This document shows, piece after piece, positions 9,550-18,188 of a stretch of 64,000 nt of DNA. The notes below the pieces were generated by a model. That model worked only from the letters and a program-made list of their open reading frames with translations, had not been told where the DNA came from and did no database searches. The stretch's first letter is position 1. Each line of letters starts with the position of its first letter. This stretch comes from Prosthecodimorpha staleyi (GTDB lineage: Bacteria; Pseudomonadota; Alphaproteobacteria; Rhizobiales; Ancalomicrobiaceae). The stretch covers positions 248,001 through 312,000 of the forward strand of contig NZ_JAHHZF010000007.1 of assembly GCF_018729455.1 (NCBI RefSeq), given 5' to 3'. The position numbers and the translations under genes were made by a program.

Positions 9550-10488
9550 ATGCCCTGGAAAGACAACTACACCAGCTCCGACGAAACGACGGTCTTCGAC
9601 GATAGGATCTCTTGGCCCTCTGGCGCGAGGATCGGCTTCAATCTGGTCGTCAACCTCAATCCGGCGAGCGGCGGCCGCGGCATCGACGCCAAGGATCTCG
9701 GCTCTCCGCAGTTTCATTTCGGCATGCATGAAGGCCTCGACGCCTTTCTCAAGCTGTTCGACGCGCTCGGCCTCGCCGCCACCTTCACGGTGCCGGCCCT
9801 GGTCGCCGAGGCCTATGCGGGCACGATCCGCTCCATCGCGGCCGCCGGCCACGAGATCGCCGCCCAGGGCCTCCTCGGTGAGGACCCGTCCGATCTTTCC
9901 GTGGAGGAGGAAGCCTGGCGGATGCGGCGGACGACCGAGACCATCGAGAAGACGATCGGTCGGCGCCCCGACGGCTGGTACGGCCTGCCGCGCCCCGACG
10001 ACCGTTTCGCGACCGGCAGCCTGCGCCGCGAGACCATCGATCTCGCGATCGAGCAGGGCTTCCTTTACGTCGGCAACGGCCTCGCCGACGACCTGCCCTA
10101 CTATTGGGTCACCGACCCGGCCGGTCCGCGATCGCTGCTGACGCTGCCCTACTACTATCATCTGGACGACACTTACTTTCTGATGTTTCCCCACGAGGGC
10201 ACCGGTCTGGAGCGTCCGGCGCCACTGCTGCGCAACTGGCGCGCCGAATTTGCCGCCCAGTACCGCCGGGGACGCTATTTCCCCATGACGGTTTCGCCCG
10301 CGCGCTCCGGCTGGGGGCATCGTTTCACGATGCTGGAGACCTTCCTGCGCGAGGTCACGACCATGCCGAACGTGTTCGCCGCGAGCAGTCGCGAGATCGC
10401 GGCGCATTGGGCCGCGCATTTCCCCGCCGCCTCGACCCTGAAACTCCAACCCTCGATCTGGCGCGATCATGCCGACAGTCTCAGCTGA
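9550..10488 (+). CDS. NodB-fold protein lacking catalytic residues
   Basis: This 312-residue protein is similar in layout to the gene before it (family end EIAAHWAAHFP, helix AAAGHEIAAQGL), but the key positions differ. Where active members have an Asp-rich motif after strand one, this has FNLVVNLNPAS. The second metal histidine of the usual GHEI-x-x-H is replaced (GHEIAAQG). I infer that it is a catalytically inactive partner or a strongly diverged enzyme. It starts at 9550 just after the active paralogue, and its last 20 bases overlap the M20 hydrolase gene, so the three are made together. Confidence 0.75.
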   Translation: MPWKDNYTSSDETTVFDDRISWPSGARIGFNLVVNLNPASGGRGIDAKDLGSPQFHFGMHEGLDAFLKLFDALGLAATFTVPALVAEAYAGTIRSIAAAGHEIAAQGLLGEDPSDLSVEEEAWRMRRTTETIEKTIGRRPDGWYGLPRPDDRFATGSLRRETIDLAIEQGFLYVGNGLADDLPYYWVTDPAGPRSLLTLPYYYHLDDTYFLMFPHEGTGLERPAPLLRNWRAEFAAQYRRGRYFPMTVSPARSGWGHRFTMLETFLREVTTMPNVFAASSREIAAHWAAHFPAASTLKLQPSIWRDHADSLS

Positions 10489-11614
10489 CCCCGCGCCGAA
10501 TCTGCTCGACAACGAGGTCCTGCTCGCCGGCCTCCGCCGCTGGGTGGAGATCGAGACTCCGACCGGCGCCGTTGTCGAGATCGGGCGCCTGCTCGACCGG
10601 ATCACCGACGATCTTCGCCCGCTCGGCGCCGCGCTGGAGCGCATCCCCGGCCGTGACGGCATGGGCGACCATCTGATCGCACGCTTCGCCGGCGGCGCCG
10701 GCGCCGGCAGGGGCGTCCTGATCACCTGCCATCTCGACACCGTCTGCCCGCCCGGCTCGCTGCCGATGCGGCGCGACGGCGACCGCTTCTACGGTCCCGG
10801 CATCGCGGACATGAAGGGCGGCGCCTTTCTTGCCTTCGCTGCCTTGCGCGAAATTCTGGGCAGCGCGGAAGGCCTGCGCGGGCCGGTAACGCTGATCTAC
10901 AACACCGACGAGGAGATCGGCTCGCCGACCTCACACGCATTGATCGAGCGGGAGGCGCGCGGGGCCGCGTGCGTGCTGGTGCCAGAGCCCGCGCGCGGCG
11001 ACGAAGTCCTGACTTTCCGCAAGGGGCGAGCCCAATACGGCATCGACATCTTCGGCCGCGAATCCCACGCCGGCTCCGCCCATGCCGACGGCCGTAGCGC
11101 CATCTCCGAACTCGCCCGCACGATCGTCGCCCTCGACGCGCTGACGGACCCGGCGACCGAGACGACCCTCAATGTCGGCCGCATCGCCGGCGGCACCGAG
11201 CCCAATGTCGTCGCGGGCCATGCCCGCTGCGACATCGACGTCCGCTTCGTGGACGATGGGATCGGCCGGGCGATCGACCGCCGCATCCGAGGCCTCGTGC
11301 CGCAAGATCCGGACATCCGCATCGAGGTCGGCGGCGGCATCGAGAAGCCATGCCTGGCCCGGACCCCGGGAACCCTGGATCTCTTCGCCGTCGCCCGGCG
11401 CATCAACCAGGGCCTGGGCGTTCCGCTCGTCGAGACGCGCAGCGGCGGCGGGAGCGACGGCAATTTCGCCGCTGCGGTCGGGACTCCGACCCTCGACGGC
11501 CTCGGGGCGATCGGCAATGCCTGGCATTCGCCCGCGGAGCATATCGCGGTCTCCGCGCTGGCCCGTCGCGAGTTCCTGCTCAGGTCCCTCATTCAGGAAC
11601 TTGCGGCCCGATGA
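10469..11614 (+). CDS. M20 family metallopeptidase / amidohydrolase
   Basis: This 381-residue zinc hydrolase belongs to the M20 group (carboxypeptidase G2, ArgE/DapE, N-carbamoylases). Metal ligands are visible: HLD at 88-90 in ITCHLDTVCPPGS, the Asp of GPGIADMKGG, and Glu-Glu in NTDEEIGS. The dimerisation lid contains ESHAGSAHADGRSAI. It likely cleaves an amide or peptide bond of the compound imported by the operon. It is the last gene of the run; its stop faces the end of a convergent LysR gene across a short dyad. Confidence 0.9.
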   Translation: MPTVSADPAPNLLDNEVLLAGLRRWVEIETPTGAVVEIGRLLDRITDDLRPLGAALERIPGRDGMGDHLIARFAGGAGAGRGVLITCHLDTVCPPGSLPMRRDGDRFYGPGIADMKGGAFLAFAALREILGSAEGLRGPVTLIYNTDEEIGSPTSHALIEREARGAACVLVPEPARGDEVLTFRKGRAQYGIDIFGRESHAGSAHADGRSAISELARTIVALDALTDPATETTLNVGRIAGGTEPNVVAGHARCDIDVRFVDDGIGRAIDRRIRGLVPQDPDIRIEVGGGIEKPCLARTPGTLDLFAVARRINQGLGVPLVETRSGGGSDGNFAAAVGTPTLDGLGAIGNAWHSPAEHIAVSALARREFLLRSLIQELAAR

Positions 11615-11623
11615 TCGACACCC

Positions 11624-11654
11624 GACGCGGCCCGGCAGCGTCGCTTGCCGCGTC
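11624..11654. terminator. dyad between convergent genes
   Basis: An 8-bp perfect inverted repeat (GACGCGGC / GCCGCGTC) spans the 38-base gap between the M20 gene and the convergent lysR stop. It has no T-run, so it is at best a GC-rich bidirectional terminator. Confidence 0.4.
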
Positions 11655-12573
11655 AGGCACCATACTGACTGAACAGTGTCTTCACGCTCGCCGAGAACGC
11701 CCGCGACGCCGTCGACAGCGTGCGACCGGCCACTCTACAACAGGACAGCAGACCGCTGCCGATCGCCGTGTTGTCGACCCGAACGAAAGAAATTCGTTCC
11801 GGATGATATTGCAGGAACTGGCCGATCACCATGCTGACCCCAAGGCCGTTCTGTACCATTTGACGCAACAGCGTGAAGGAATTGGTTTCCATGACCGGGT
11901 GCACCTTCAACTGCGCCTTGGCAAAGGTGTCGTCCAGCATGCGGCGAAGCGCCAGCGACTTGTCCGGAAAGATGAACTTCTCGCCGGCGATTTCGTCCAG
12001 CCGGACCAGCCGCCGGCGCGCCAGCCGGTGGTCCAGCGACGTGATCAGGCACGTCTCGCGCTTCAGCGTCGACAGGACCTCGAGGTCCGCGGTCGGTGGG
12101 AAATTGTACCCGATGCCGATGTCCACGTCGCCATCCTGCAGTCGGCGAACGATCTCGGGCGTGTTCTCCACCATGACCGCATAGGTCAGATCCGGGAAAT
12201 TGCTGTGGAAGTTGGCGATCAACCCGTGCAGCAGATCGCTGGCCACCACCTCGTTGACCGCCAGCCGCAGATGGCCCCGTTGCAAGCCCTTCAGCTCGTT
12301 CAGCTCCTCACCGACGATCACCAACTCGTTCATGATCGAGGCGACGCGATGCTGCAGGATCCGTCCCGCCTCGGTCAGTCGCAAGCCGGTCCGGCCGCGC
12401 TCCCGGTCGAACAGCTGCACCCCGAGCGTTGCCTCAAGATTGCTGATTTGGCGATTGATCGCCGACGGAGCGATGTTGAGTTGTTCGGCCGCACGGCGAA
12501 ACGAACCGTAGTGGGCGACCTCGATGAAGTAGCGAAGGCTGGGGAGTCGAGCGAGGTTTGTGCTGATGGCCAT
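11653..12573 (-). CDS. LysR family transcriptional regulator
   Basis: This 306-residue protein has a LysR N-terminal winged helix-turn-helix (RYFIEVAHYGSFRRAAEQLN followed by IAPSAINRQISNLEATLG) and a C-terminal effector-binding domain. I chose the ATG at 12573 because the family normally starts about ten residues before this helix. It diverges from the FAD-linked oxidase gene, the classic LysR layout, so it probably controls that gene and itself. It ends convergently with the M20 operon. Confidence 0.92.
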   Translation of the reverse strand: MAISTNLARLPSLRYFIEVAHYGSFRRAAEQLNIAPSAINRQISNLEATLGVQLFDRERGRTGLRLTEAGRILQHRVASIMNELVIVGEELNELKGLQRGHLRLAVNEVVASDLLHGLIANFHSNFPDLTYAVMVENTPEIVRRLQDGDVDIGIGYNFPPTADLEVLSTLKRETCLITSLDHRLARRRLVRLDEIAGEKFIFPDKSLALRRMLDDTFAKAQLKVHPVMETNSFTLLRQMVQNGLGVSMVIGQFLQYHPERISFVRVDNTAIGSGLLSCCRVAGRTLSTASRAFSASVKTLFSQYGA

Positions 12574-12584
12574 CGATACACTTC

Positions 12585-12600
12585 TGGCATGCTGTTGCCA
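12585..12600. promoter_or_regulatory. candidate LysR operator in divergent promoter
   Basis: A perfect dyad TGGCA-N6-TGCCA lies in the 125-base gap between lysR and the FAD-linked oxidase. LysR proteins usually bind such interrupted dyads between divergent genes. The assignment is by position and symmetry only. Confidence 0.4.
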
Positions 12601-12698
12601 CGTCATCGGCGAATATAATGCAATCATTTGAGGTCACAAGGGAAACATTCGGGTCGACTGGCAGCCGTTGCGCGGCACCACCCGACATGAGGGGAACA

Positions 12699-14084
12699 AT
12701 GACGACGCGACATCCCGCCATCGACGATCTTCTCGGACGGCTCGGCGTCGGCGGCCTCATCGTCGATCCGGCCGATTGCGCCCGCCATGCGGCCGACCTG
12801 TCGGGAGAGCCCGGTGCCGTTCCGGTGGCGGTGCTGCGTCCGACCGATACCGACGCCGTCGCCGACGCCTTGCGCATCTGCCGCCGCCACGGCCTGCCGA
12901 TTGTTCCCCAAGGCGGCCGCACCGGCCTCTCGGGCGGTGCGGTCTGCCTCGATGGCAACGCTGTCCTGTCGCTTGAGCGGATGTCCGGCGTGATCGCCGT
13001 CGACCCGGATGCCATGACGATGTGCGTCTGGGCCGGCACGCCGCTGCAAACGGTTCAGGAACGGGCCCGCGCGGTCGGCCTCGACTATCCGGTCGACATC
13101 GGCTCGCGTGGCTCAGCCACGATCGGGGGGACGATCGCCACCAATGCCGGGGGCATCCGCGTAGTCCGCCACGGCATGACGCGCCAGCACATCCTGGGTC
13201 TGGAGGTTGTGCTGCCCGACGGTACCGTCCTGGACGGCCTCGGCGAATTGCTGAAGGACAACGCGGGATACGATCTGAAGCACCTGTTCATCGGCAGCGA
13301 GGGCACTCTCGGCATCGTGACCAGGGCGATTCTGCGTCTGGTCCCGGCGACGGTGCGGACCAGTACCGCGCTTCTCGGTCTCGCCGGTTTCGACACTGCG
13401 CTGTCGCTGCTCGCCTCGGCGCGCCGGCACTTCGGTGCGGATCTGGTCGCCTTCGAGGGCATGTGGCCGTCCTATTGGGATTTCGTCTGCGGCGAGGCTA
13501 GGCTGGCCCGTTCACCGCTGGCCGGTCGGCACGGCATCTATGCCCTGGTCGAGACGGCGCACGACCGGTCCGACGGCGAGGCCGCGTTCGAAGGATGGCT
13601 CGGCGAACATCTCCAGGCCGGACGGGTCGAGGACGGCGTCATCGCCCAATCGCTGGCCGAGACACGGGCGATCTGGTCGGTCCGCGAGGCCGTCGGCGAT
13701 GTCGATCCCGCCCTCGGCCCCCACATCAATTTCGATCTCGGCATCGCGCCGAGGCTGCTCGGCCGCTTCGTCGAGGCCTGCGATGCGGCCCTCGGCCGCC
13801 TTGGCGTTCGCCGCAGCCTTCATCTCGGCCATATCGGCGACGGCAACCTGCATCTGCTCGTCGCCACCGGCCACGAACAGCCCTGCAGTGCCCACGCCAT
13901 CGAGACGGTGGTTTATGGGCTGGTCGACGAATGGTCCGGAACGGTGACGGCCGAGCACGGCGTCGGGACCATCAAGCGTCAATGGCTCGCCCGCTGTCGG
14001 ACTGAAAACCAGCTGGCGGCGATGCGGCAGCTGAAAGGCCTGTTCGACCCGGACGGCCTCCTCAATCCCGGCAAGGTCGTGTGA
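12699..14084 (+). CDS. FAD-linked 2-hydroxyacid oxidase/dehydrogenase (GlcD-like)
   Basis: This 461-residue flavoprotein is of the vanillyl-alcohol-oxidase/D-lactate dehydrogenase class. The FAD-binding PCMH region shows VPQGGRTGLSGGAV and GSRGSATIGGTIATNAGG, and the C-terminal part has the HLGHIGDGNLHL metal-site motif and the family end GLFDPDGLLNPGKV. Such enzymes oxidise D-lactate, glycolate or 2-hydroxyglutarate. The ATG at 12699 follows a clear GAGGGG ribosome-binding site. There are no GlcE/GlcF subunits nearby, so a single-chain D-2-hydroxyacid dehydrogenase is more likely than glycolate oxidase. Confidence 0.9.
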   Translation: MTTRHPAIDDLLGRLGVGGLIVDPADCARHAADLSGEPGAVPVAVLRPTDTDAVADALRICRRHGLPIVPQGGRTGLSGGAVCLDGNAVLSLERMSGVIAVDPDAMTMCVWAGTPLQTVQERARAVGLDYPVDIGSRGSATIGGTIATNAGGIRVVRHGMTRQHILGLEVVLPDGTVLDGLGELLKDNAGYDLKHLFIGSEGTLGIVTRAILRLVPATVRTSTALLGLAGFDTALSLLASARRHFGADLVAFEGMWPSYWDFVCGEARLARSPLAGRHGIYALVETAHDRSDGEAAFEGWLGEHLQAGRVEDGVIAQSLAETRAIWSVREAVGDVDPALGPHINFDLGIAPRLLGRFVEACDAALGRLGVRRSLHLGHIGDGNLHLLVATGHEQPCSAHAIETVVYGLVDEWSGTVTAEHGVGTIKRQWLARCRTENQLAAMRQLKGLFDPDGLLNPGKVV

Positions 14085-14102
14085 CGCGTCGTCGAGACAC
14101 GA

Positions 14103-14128
14103 CGGTCGGTCGCATGGCGGACCGACCG
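14103..14128 (+). terminator. hairpin after FAD oxidase
   Basis: A 9-bp perfect stem CGGTCGGTC / GACCGACCG with an 8-base loop starts 19 bases after the stop codon. A smaller dyad (CGTCGT/ACGACG, 14087-14104) adjoins it. There is no T-run. Confidence 0.45.
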
Positions 14129-14314
14129 CGCTGATCGCCGACGACGATCCCGTCGCCACGCTCGCCCAGGCTCCGTCATCCCGATCGGCTACATGGGCGC
14201 CCACGCCATGATGCTCGCCGATTAAAGGGGAAGGGCGTCGGGGGGGGGGCGACGTCCCCGAACTGATCGATCCCGGCCGGATCCGGTATGCCGCGCGGGT
14301 CGGAAAGCGCGCAC

Positions 14315-14367
14315 TTCAAATCTGGACCGAACCGGCGTAAGACCGGTTGTCAGGTTTCAGATTTGAA
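14315..14367. promoter_or_regulatory. nested dyad upstream of rpiR start
   Basis: A perfect 10-bp inverted repeat TTCAAATCTG / CAGATTTGAA encloses an inner AACCGG / CCGGTT stem, ending nine bases before the ATG of the RpiR gene. There is no Shine-Dalgarno sequence between the dyad and the ATG. It contains ACCGAA-N21-GGTTTCAG (14326-14360), which recurs with identical spacing before the transporter operon. An autoregulatory operator or an mRNA hairpin controlling translation is the likely role. Confidence 0.5.
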
Positions 14368-14375
14368 AAAACGCC

Positions 14376-15233
14376 ATGGCCGAAGCGACACTCTCCCAGC
14401 GCATCCTCGAGAGCTATGACGATCTGACTCGCCAAGAGCGCCGGTTGGCCGATCTCCTGTTGGAGAATCCCGACCTGCTGGGACTGCATTCGGCGACGGA
14501 GATCTCCGGGAAGGCGAACGTCTCCAAGGCCACCACCGCGCGCTTCTTCCGTCGGCTCGGCTATGCGAGCTTCAAGACGGCCCAGAAGAAGGCGCGCGAG
14601 GGCAGCAATGCGCCGGAGCCGCGGTCGCGGCCGGAGAAGCTGGAGCGCAAGGTTGGGCGCGGCCAGCTGGCCGACCATCTTGCCGGCGATGTGCAGAACC
14701 TCGTGCGCACCATCGAGACGCTGCGCAGCGACGAGCTGAACATGGCTATCCACTTGCTGGCGCGAGCGGAAAAGTTCTGGGTCGTCGGCTTCGGCGACAA
14801 CTATCCGCTCGCCCATTTCGCCCGGGCTCTGCTCATCCGCATCAAGCCGGACATCCGCATGATCCCGATCGGCGGCTTCTCGGTGCCTGAGGAGTTTGCC
14901 TCGATCAGCCCGACCGACGCCATGCTGGCGCTCGGGGTCGGGCGCAAGACGCGCAATCTGCGCTCGATCATGCGTTCGGCGATCCGCGCCGGCGTCCAGG
15001 TGATCTATCTCACCGACCAGGCCGCGCGCGGCTCTGCCGAGGTCGCCAATGTCACGCTGCGCTGCCGCACGCGGGGCGTGTCGGTCTACGAGTCGGTTGT
15101 CGCTCCGGTCTCGCTGATCACCTATCTCTGCTCGGCGGTCGCCCTGCGGATCGGCGAGGACGCGATCGAGCGGCTGCATTTCATCGAACACATCCATGAG
15201 GAATGGGGCGATCTGGTCCCCGGCGATCTCTAG
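14376..15233 (+). CDS. MurR/RpiR family transcriptional regulator
   Basis: This 285-residue protein has an N-terminal RpiR helix-turn-helix (LSQRILESYDDLTRQERRLA, then ISGKANVSKATTARFFRRLG) and a C-terminal SIS sugar-isomerase-like domain (WVVGFGDNYPLAHFA; residues about 110-260). RpiR proteins sense phosphosugars or related ligands. It lies just upstream of, and in line with, a dipeptide-type importer, and shares a 35-bp operator-like motif with it, so it probably represses or activates both. Confidence 0.92.
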   Translation: MAEATLSQRILESYDDLTRQERRLADLLLENPDLLGLHSATEISGKANVSKATTARFFRRLGYASFKTAQKKAREGSNAPEPRSRPEKLERKVGRGQLADHLAGDVQNLVRTIETLRSDELNMAIHLLARAEKFWVVGFGDNYPLAHFARALLIRIKPDIRMIPIGGFSVPEEFASISPTDAMLALGVGRKTRNLRSIMRSAIRAGVQVIYLTDQAARGSAEVANVTLRCRTRGVSVYESVVAPVSLITYLCSAVALRIGEDAIERLHFIEHIHEEWGDLVPGDL

Positions 15234-15251
15234 CACGCAGATCATTTGTGA

Positions 15252-15286
15252 ACCGAAATCGGCGAAAAAGGCCGAATTGGTTTCAG
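15252..15286. promoter_or_regulatory. second ACCGAA-N21-GGTTTCAG motif, before the transporter operon
   Basis: This 35-bp segment begins ACCGAA and ends GGTTTCAG with the same spacing as the site at 14326-14360 before rpiR. The 300-base gap 15234-15533 also has an AT-rich patch with the palindrome ATTGATCAAT (15299-15308). No other gene or RNA is evident in the gap; it reads as the transporter promoter and leader. Confidence 0.5.
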
Positions 15287-15533
15287 CCGAGGAAATATAT
15301 TGATCAATTCTGAAATTGTGTTGACTTGTTTTCCGGCCTAAATCAGCTTGGCCCCCAAGCGGAAGGCCACGTCACGCGCCGCATCTCCCCGGGGACCATG
15401 ATCCCGACCGGAGGCGGCGACCGTCACGACATCGGACATCATGAGGGACCCCTTGCGGACACGCCGTCCGCGAGATCGCTCCCTCATGTCCGCAGGCTCT
15501 TCGTGCCAGGATCTAACAACGGGGTCAGGAACG

Positions 15534-17099
15534 ATGGTTGCTATTCGCCGTCTAACAAGAAGCTGTGCCGTCGCCGGCGCGATCGGCCTTGCCTGCGTCG
15601 GGACCGTGCAGGCCAAGGATATCGTCTGGGCGCGGTATGGCGATATCGACACGCTCGACCCGCACAAGGCGACCAGCACGCTGTCGCTGCAGGTCTGGAG
15701 CCTGATCTACGACACGCTGCTGGCCACCGACAAGGACGGCAATCCGGTCCCCAATCTGGCCAAATCCTGGACCGTGAACCCGGCGGGCACGGAATATGTG
15801 TTCACGCTCAATGCGGGCGCGGTCTGCCATGACGGCTCGCCGCTCGATGCCAGCGACGTGAAATACACTGTCGACCGCGCCTTCGACCCGGCCAGCCCGA
15901 GCGTCACCAAGGCGAGCTGGGGCCCGATCAGCAAGGTCGAGGTCGTCGACCCGCTGACGGTGAAGTTCACGCTCGACAAGCCCTTCGTCGCGCTGGTGCC
16001 GTTCCTGGCCGACAGCTTCTCGTCGATCCTGTGCGATAGCAACAAGGGTGCGGCCGGTTTCGGCACCAGCACCGCCGTCGGCTCCGGACCGTGGAAGCTG
16101 GTCTCCTGGACCAAGGGCGACCGGATCGTCCTCGCCAAGAACCCGGGCTACCGGAACTTCGGCAAGCTCGCCGCCAACAAGGGCGCGCCCTACATGGACG
16201 GGCTCGTCATCTCGGTGGTGCCGGAGCCGCAGGCGCGCCTCGCCGCACTCAAGACCGGCGAGGTCGATATCGCCGAGCCGCCGCTGGACGATGTCGAGGC
16301 CCTGAAGGCGTCGGGCGCGCTGAAGGTCGTCGTCGCCGGCAATACCGGGCAGAACGTGTTTTGGGAATTCGCCGCCCATCGCCCGCCCTTCAATGATGCG
16401 CGCGCCCGCCTGGCCGTCGGCCACGCCACGGATGCCGCCGCGGCGATCAATCTGGTCTATGGCGACCTCTCGCTGCCCGAAGCCTGCCCGGTCTCGCGCG
16501 GCGTGTTCGGCAACGACCAGGACGTCTGCCTGAAGCATCGGCCGAACTACGATCCGGCCAAGGCCAAGGCGCTCTTGAAGGAACTTGGCTACGGCCCCGG
16601 CAAGCCGCTCGAGACCAGCATGCTGGTATGGACTGGCGGCAACCGCCAGAAGCTCGCCGAGGTGTTCCAGGCACAACTCGCCGAGGTCGGCATCAAGGCC
16701 AATATCGAGATGATGGACATCGGCACCATGAATGCCCGCGTCCGCCGGGAGAACGAGACGGCGACCGGCAAGGGCAGCATGGATATGATGACCTGGTCCT
16801 GGTACGACCCGGACATCCTCTATGCCCTCTGGCATTCGCCCGGCGCCTATCGCGGCTATACCTCGCCCGAACTCGACGCGATGCTGGACGAGACCCGCGT
16901 GCTGACCGATCCGGCCGCCCGCAAGGCCAAGGTGCAGGACGTGTTCAAGTATCTGCTCAGCAAGGGCATCCATATCCCGCTCTACACGCCCGGCTGGGAA
17001 TGGGTCTTCGCCGCCCGCCCGGCGGTGGAAGGGTTCCAGGTGGCGCCCTTCGTCTATCCGGTCTTCAACGACGTGAAGATCGCCGACAAGAAGTCCTGA
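15534..17099 (+). CDS. ABC transporter substrate-binding protein (family 5, dipeptide type)
   Basis: This 521-residue DppA/OppA-type binding protein starts with a Sec signal (RRLTRSCAVAGAIGLACVG, cleavage after VQA). Family 5 features include TLDPHKATSTLS near the N-terminus, the YDTLLATDKDGNPVPNLAKS lobe signature, and the VCHDGSPLDASDVKYTVDRA loop. Ligands of the family include di- and oligopeptides, opines, nickel and glycosides. It is followed by two permeases and a fused ATPase and forms the periplasmic part of that importer. The ATG at 15534 starts a good signal peptide; longer starts would not. Confidence 0.93.
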   Translation: MVAIRRLTRSCAVAGAIGLACVGTVQAKDIVWARYGDIDTLDPHKATSTLSLQVWSLIYDTLLATDKDGNPVPNLAKSWTVNPAGTEYVFTLNAGAVCHDGSPLDASDVKYTVDRAFDPASPSVTKASWGPISKVEVVDPLTVKFTLDKPFVALVPFLADSFSSILCDSNKGAAGFGTSTAVGSGPWKLVSWTKGDRIVLAKNPGYRNFGKLAANKGAPYMDGLVISVVPEPQARLAALKTGEVDIAEPPLDDVEALKASGALKVVVAGNTGQNVFWEFAAHRPPFNDARARLAVGHATDAAAAINLVYGDLSLPEACPVSRGVFGNDQDVCLKHRPNYDPAKAKALLKELGYGPGKPLETSMLVWTGGNRQKLAEVFQAQLAEVGIKANIEMMDIGTMNARVRRENETATGKGSMDMMTWSWYDPDILYALWHSPGAYRGYTSPELDAMLDETRVLTDPAARKAKVQDVFKYLLSKGIHIPLYTPGWEWVFAARPAVEGFQVAPFVYPVFNDVKIADKKS

Positions 17100-17259
17100 T
17101 CGCACAGGGCGGGTCCGGGCGACGCTCGGTACCGTCATCACCCCCCGAGTTCGGATCGAGGCGGATGGTTGCCGTCCGTCTCGACAATCCATTCCCCTCG
17201 CTCTTCGAGTGCGAGGTGCAACGGTCAGTCCGGGTCCACCAGCAGGGCAGCAAAGTCCC

Positions 17260-18183
17260 ATGTGGCGCTACGTTCTCGGTCGCCTCGCCATGGCGTTCCT
17301 CACCATCTTCGTGACCACCGTGGCGGTGACGCTGCTGATCCATCTGGTGCCCGGCGATCCCGTGCAGATCATGTATTCGCAGAGCCAGGGCACCACGCCG
17401 GAGCAGATCGAGGAGATCCGCCGCAGCCTGGGGCTCGATCAGCCGATCTACATCCAGTACCTAACTTTTGTCGGCAAGCTGCTGCATGGTGACCTCGGCC
17501 ACACCATCCGCGGCCACCAGCCGGTGCTCGACGTGATCATGCAGCGGCTGCCCAACACGCTGCTTCTCGCCTCCGCCGCCATGATGGTCGCCATCGCCAT
17601 CGGCCTGCCCATCGGCTTCCTCGCGGCCTACAAGCGCGGCACCCTGCTCGACACCAGCCTGATGATTGGCGCCATCGCGGGCGTGTCGATCCCCCATTTC
17701 TGGCTCGGCCTGCTGCTGCTCCTGGTCTTCGCGGTCGATCTCGGCTGGTTCCCGGTCAGCGGCACCGGCCTTGCCAATCTGGTGCTGCCGGCGGTGACGC
17801 TCGGCCTGTCCAACGCCGCCGTCATCGCCCGCATGACCCGCTCCTCGATGATCGACACCATGCACCAGGACTTCGTCCGCACCGCCGAAGCCAAGGGGCT
17901 GCCCAAGGCCGTTGTGTTGCACCGGCATGTGCTGCGCGCCGGGCTCGTCCCGATCATCACCATGATGGGACTGCAGTTTTCCTTCATGATGGGCGGCGCG
18001 ATCGTGGTCGAGAACATCTTCGCCTGGAACGGCGTCGGCCGCATGGCCATCGAGGCGATCTTCCAGCGCGACTACCCGGTGATCCAAGGCTTCATCCTGA
18101 CCTTCTCGACCGTGGTCGTGCTGGTGTCCCTCCTGATGGACACCGTCTACGCCCTCGTCGACCCCCGCATCCGCCGGAGCTGA
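17260..18183 (+). CDS. ABC transporter permease (DppB-like)
   Basis: This 307-residue permease begins MWRYVLGRLAMAFLTIF, the typical DppB start, with the conserved LVPGDPV after the first membrane segment and QYLTFVGKLLHGDLG in the periplasmic loop. The EAA loop includes FVRTAEAKGLPKAVVLHRHV. It pairs with the next gene to form the channel. A 160-base spacer separates it from the binding protein gene and holds nothing recognisable. Confidence 0.94.
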   Translation: MWRYVLGRLAMAFLTIFVTTVAVTLLIHLVPGDPVQIMYSQSQGTTPEQIEEIRRSLGLDQPIYIQYLTFVGKLLHGDLGHTIRGHQPVLDVIMQRLPNTLLLASAAMMVAIAIGLPIGFLAAYKRGTLLDTSLMIGAIAGVSIPHFWLGLLLLLVFAVDLGWFPVSGTGLANLVLPAVTLGLSNAAVIARMTRSSMIDTMHQDFVRTAEAKGLPKAVVLHRHVLRAGLVPIITMMGLQFSFMMGGAIVVENIFAWNGVGRMAIEAIFQRDYPVIQGFILTFSTVVVLVSLLMDTVYALVDPRIRRS

Positions 18184-18188
18184 CGGCC

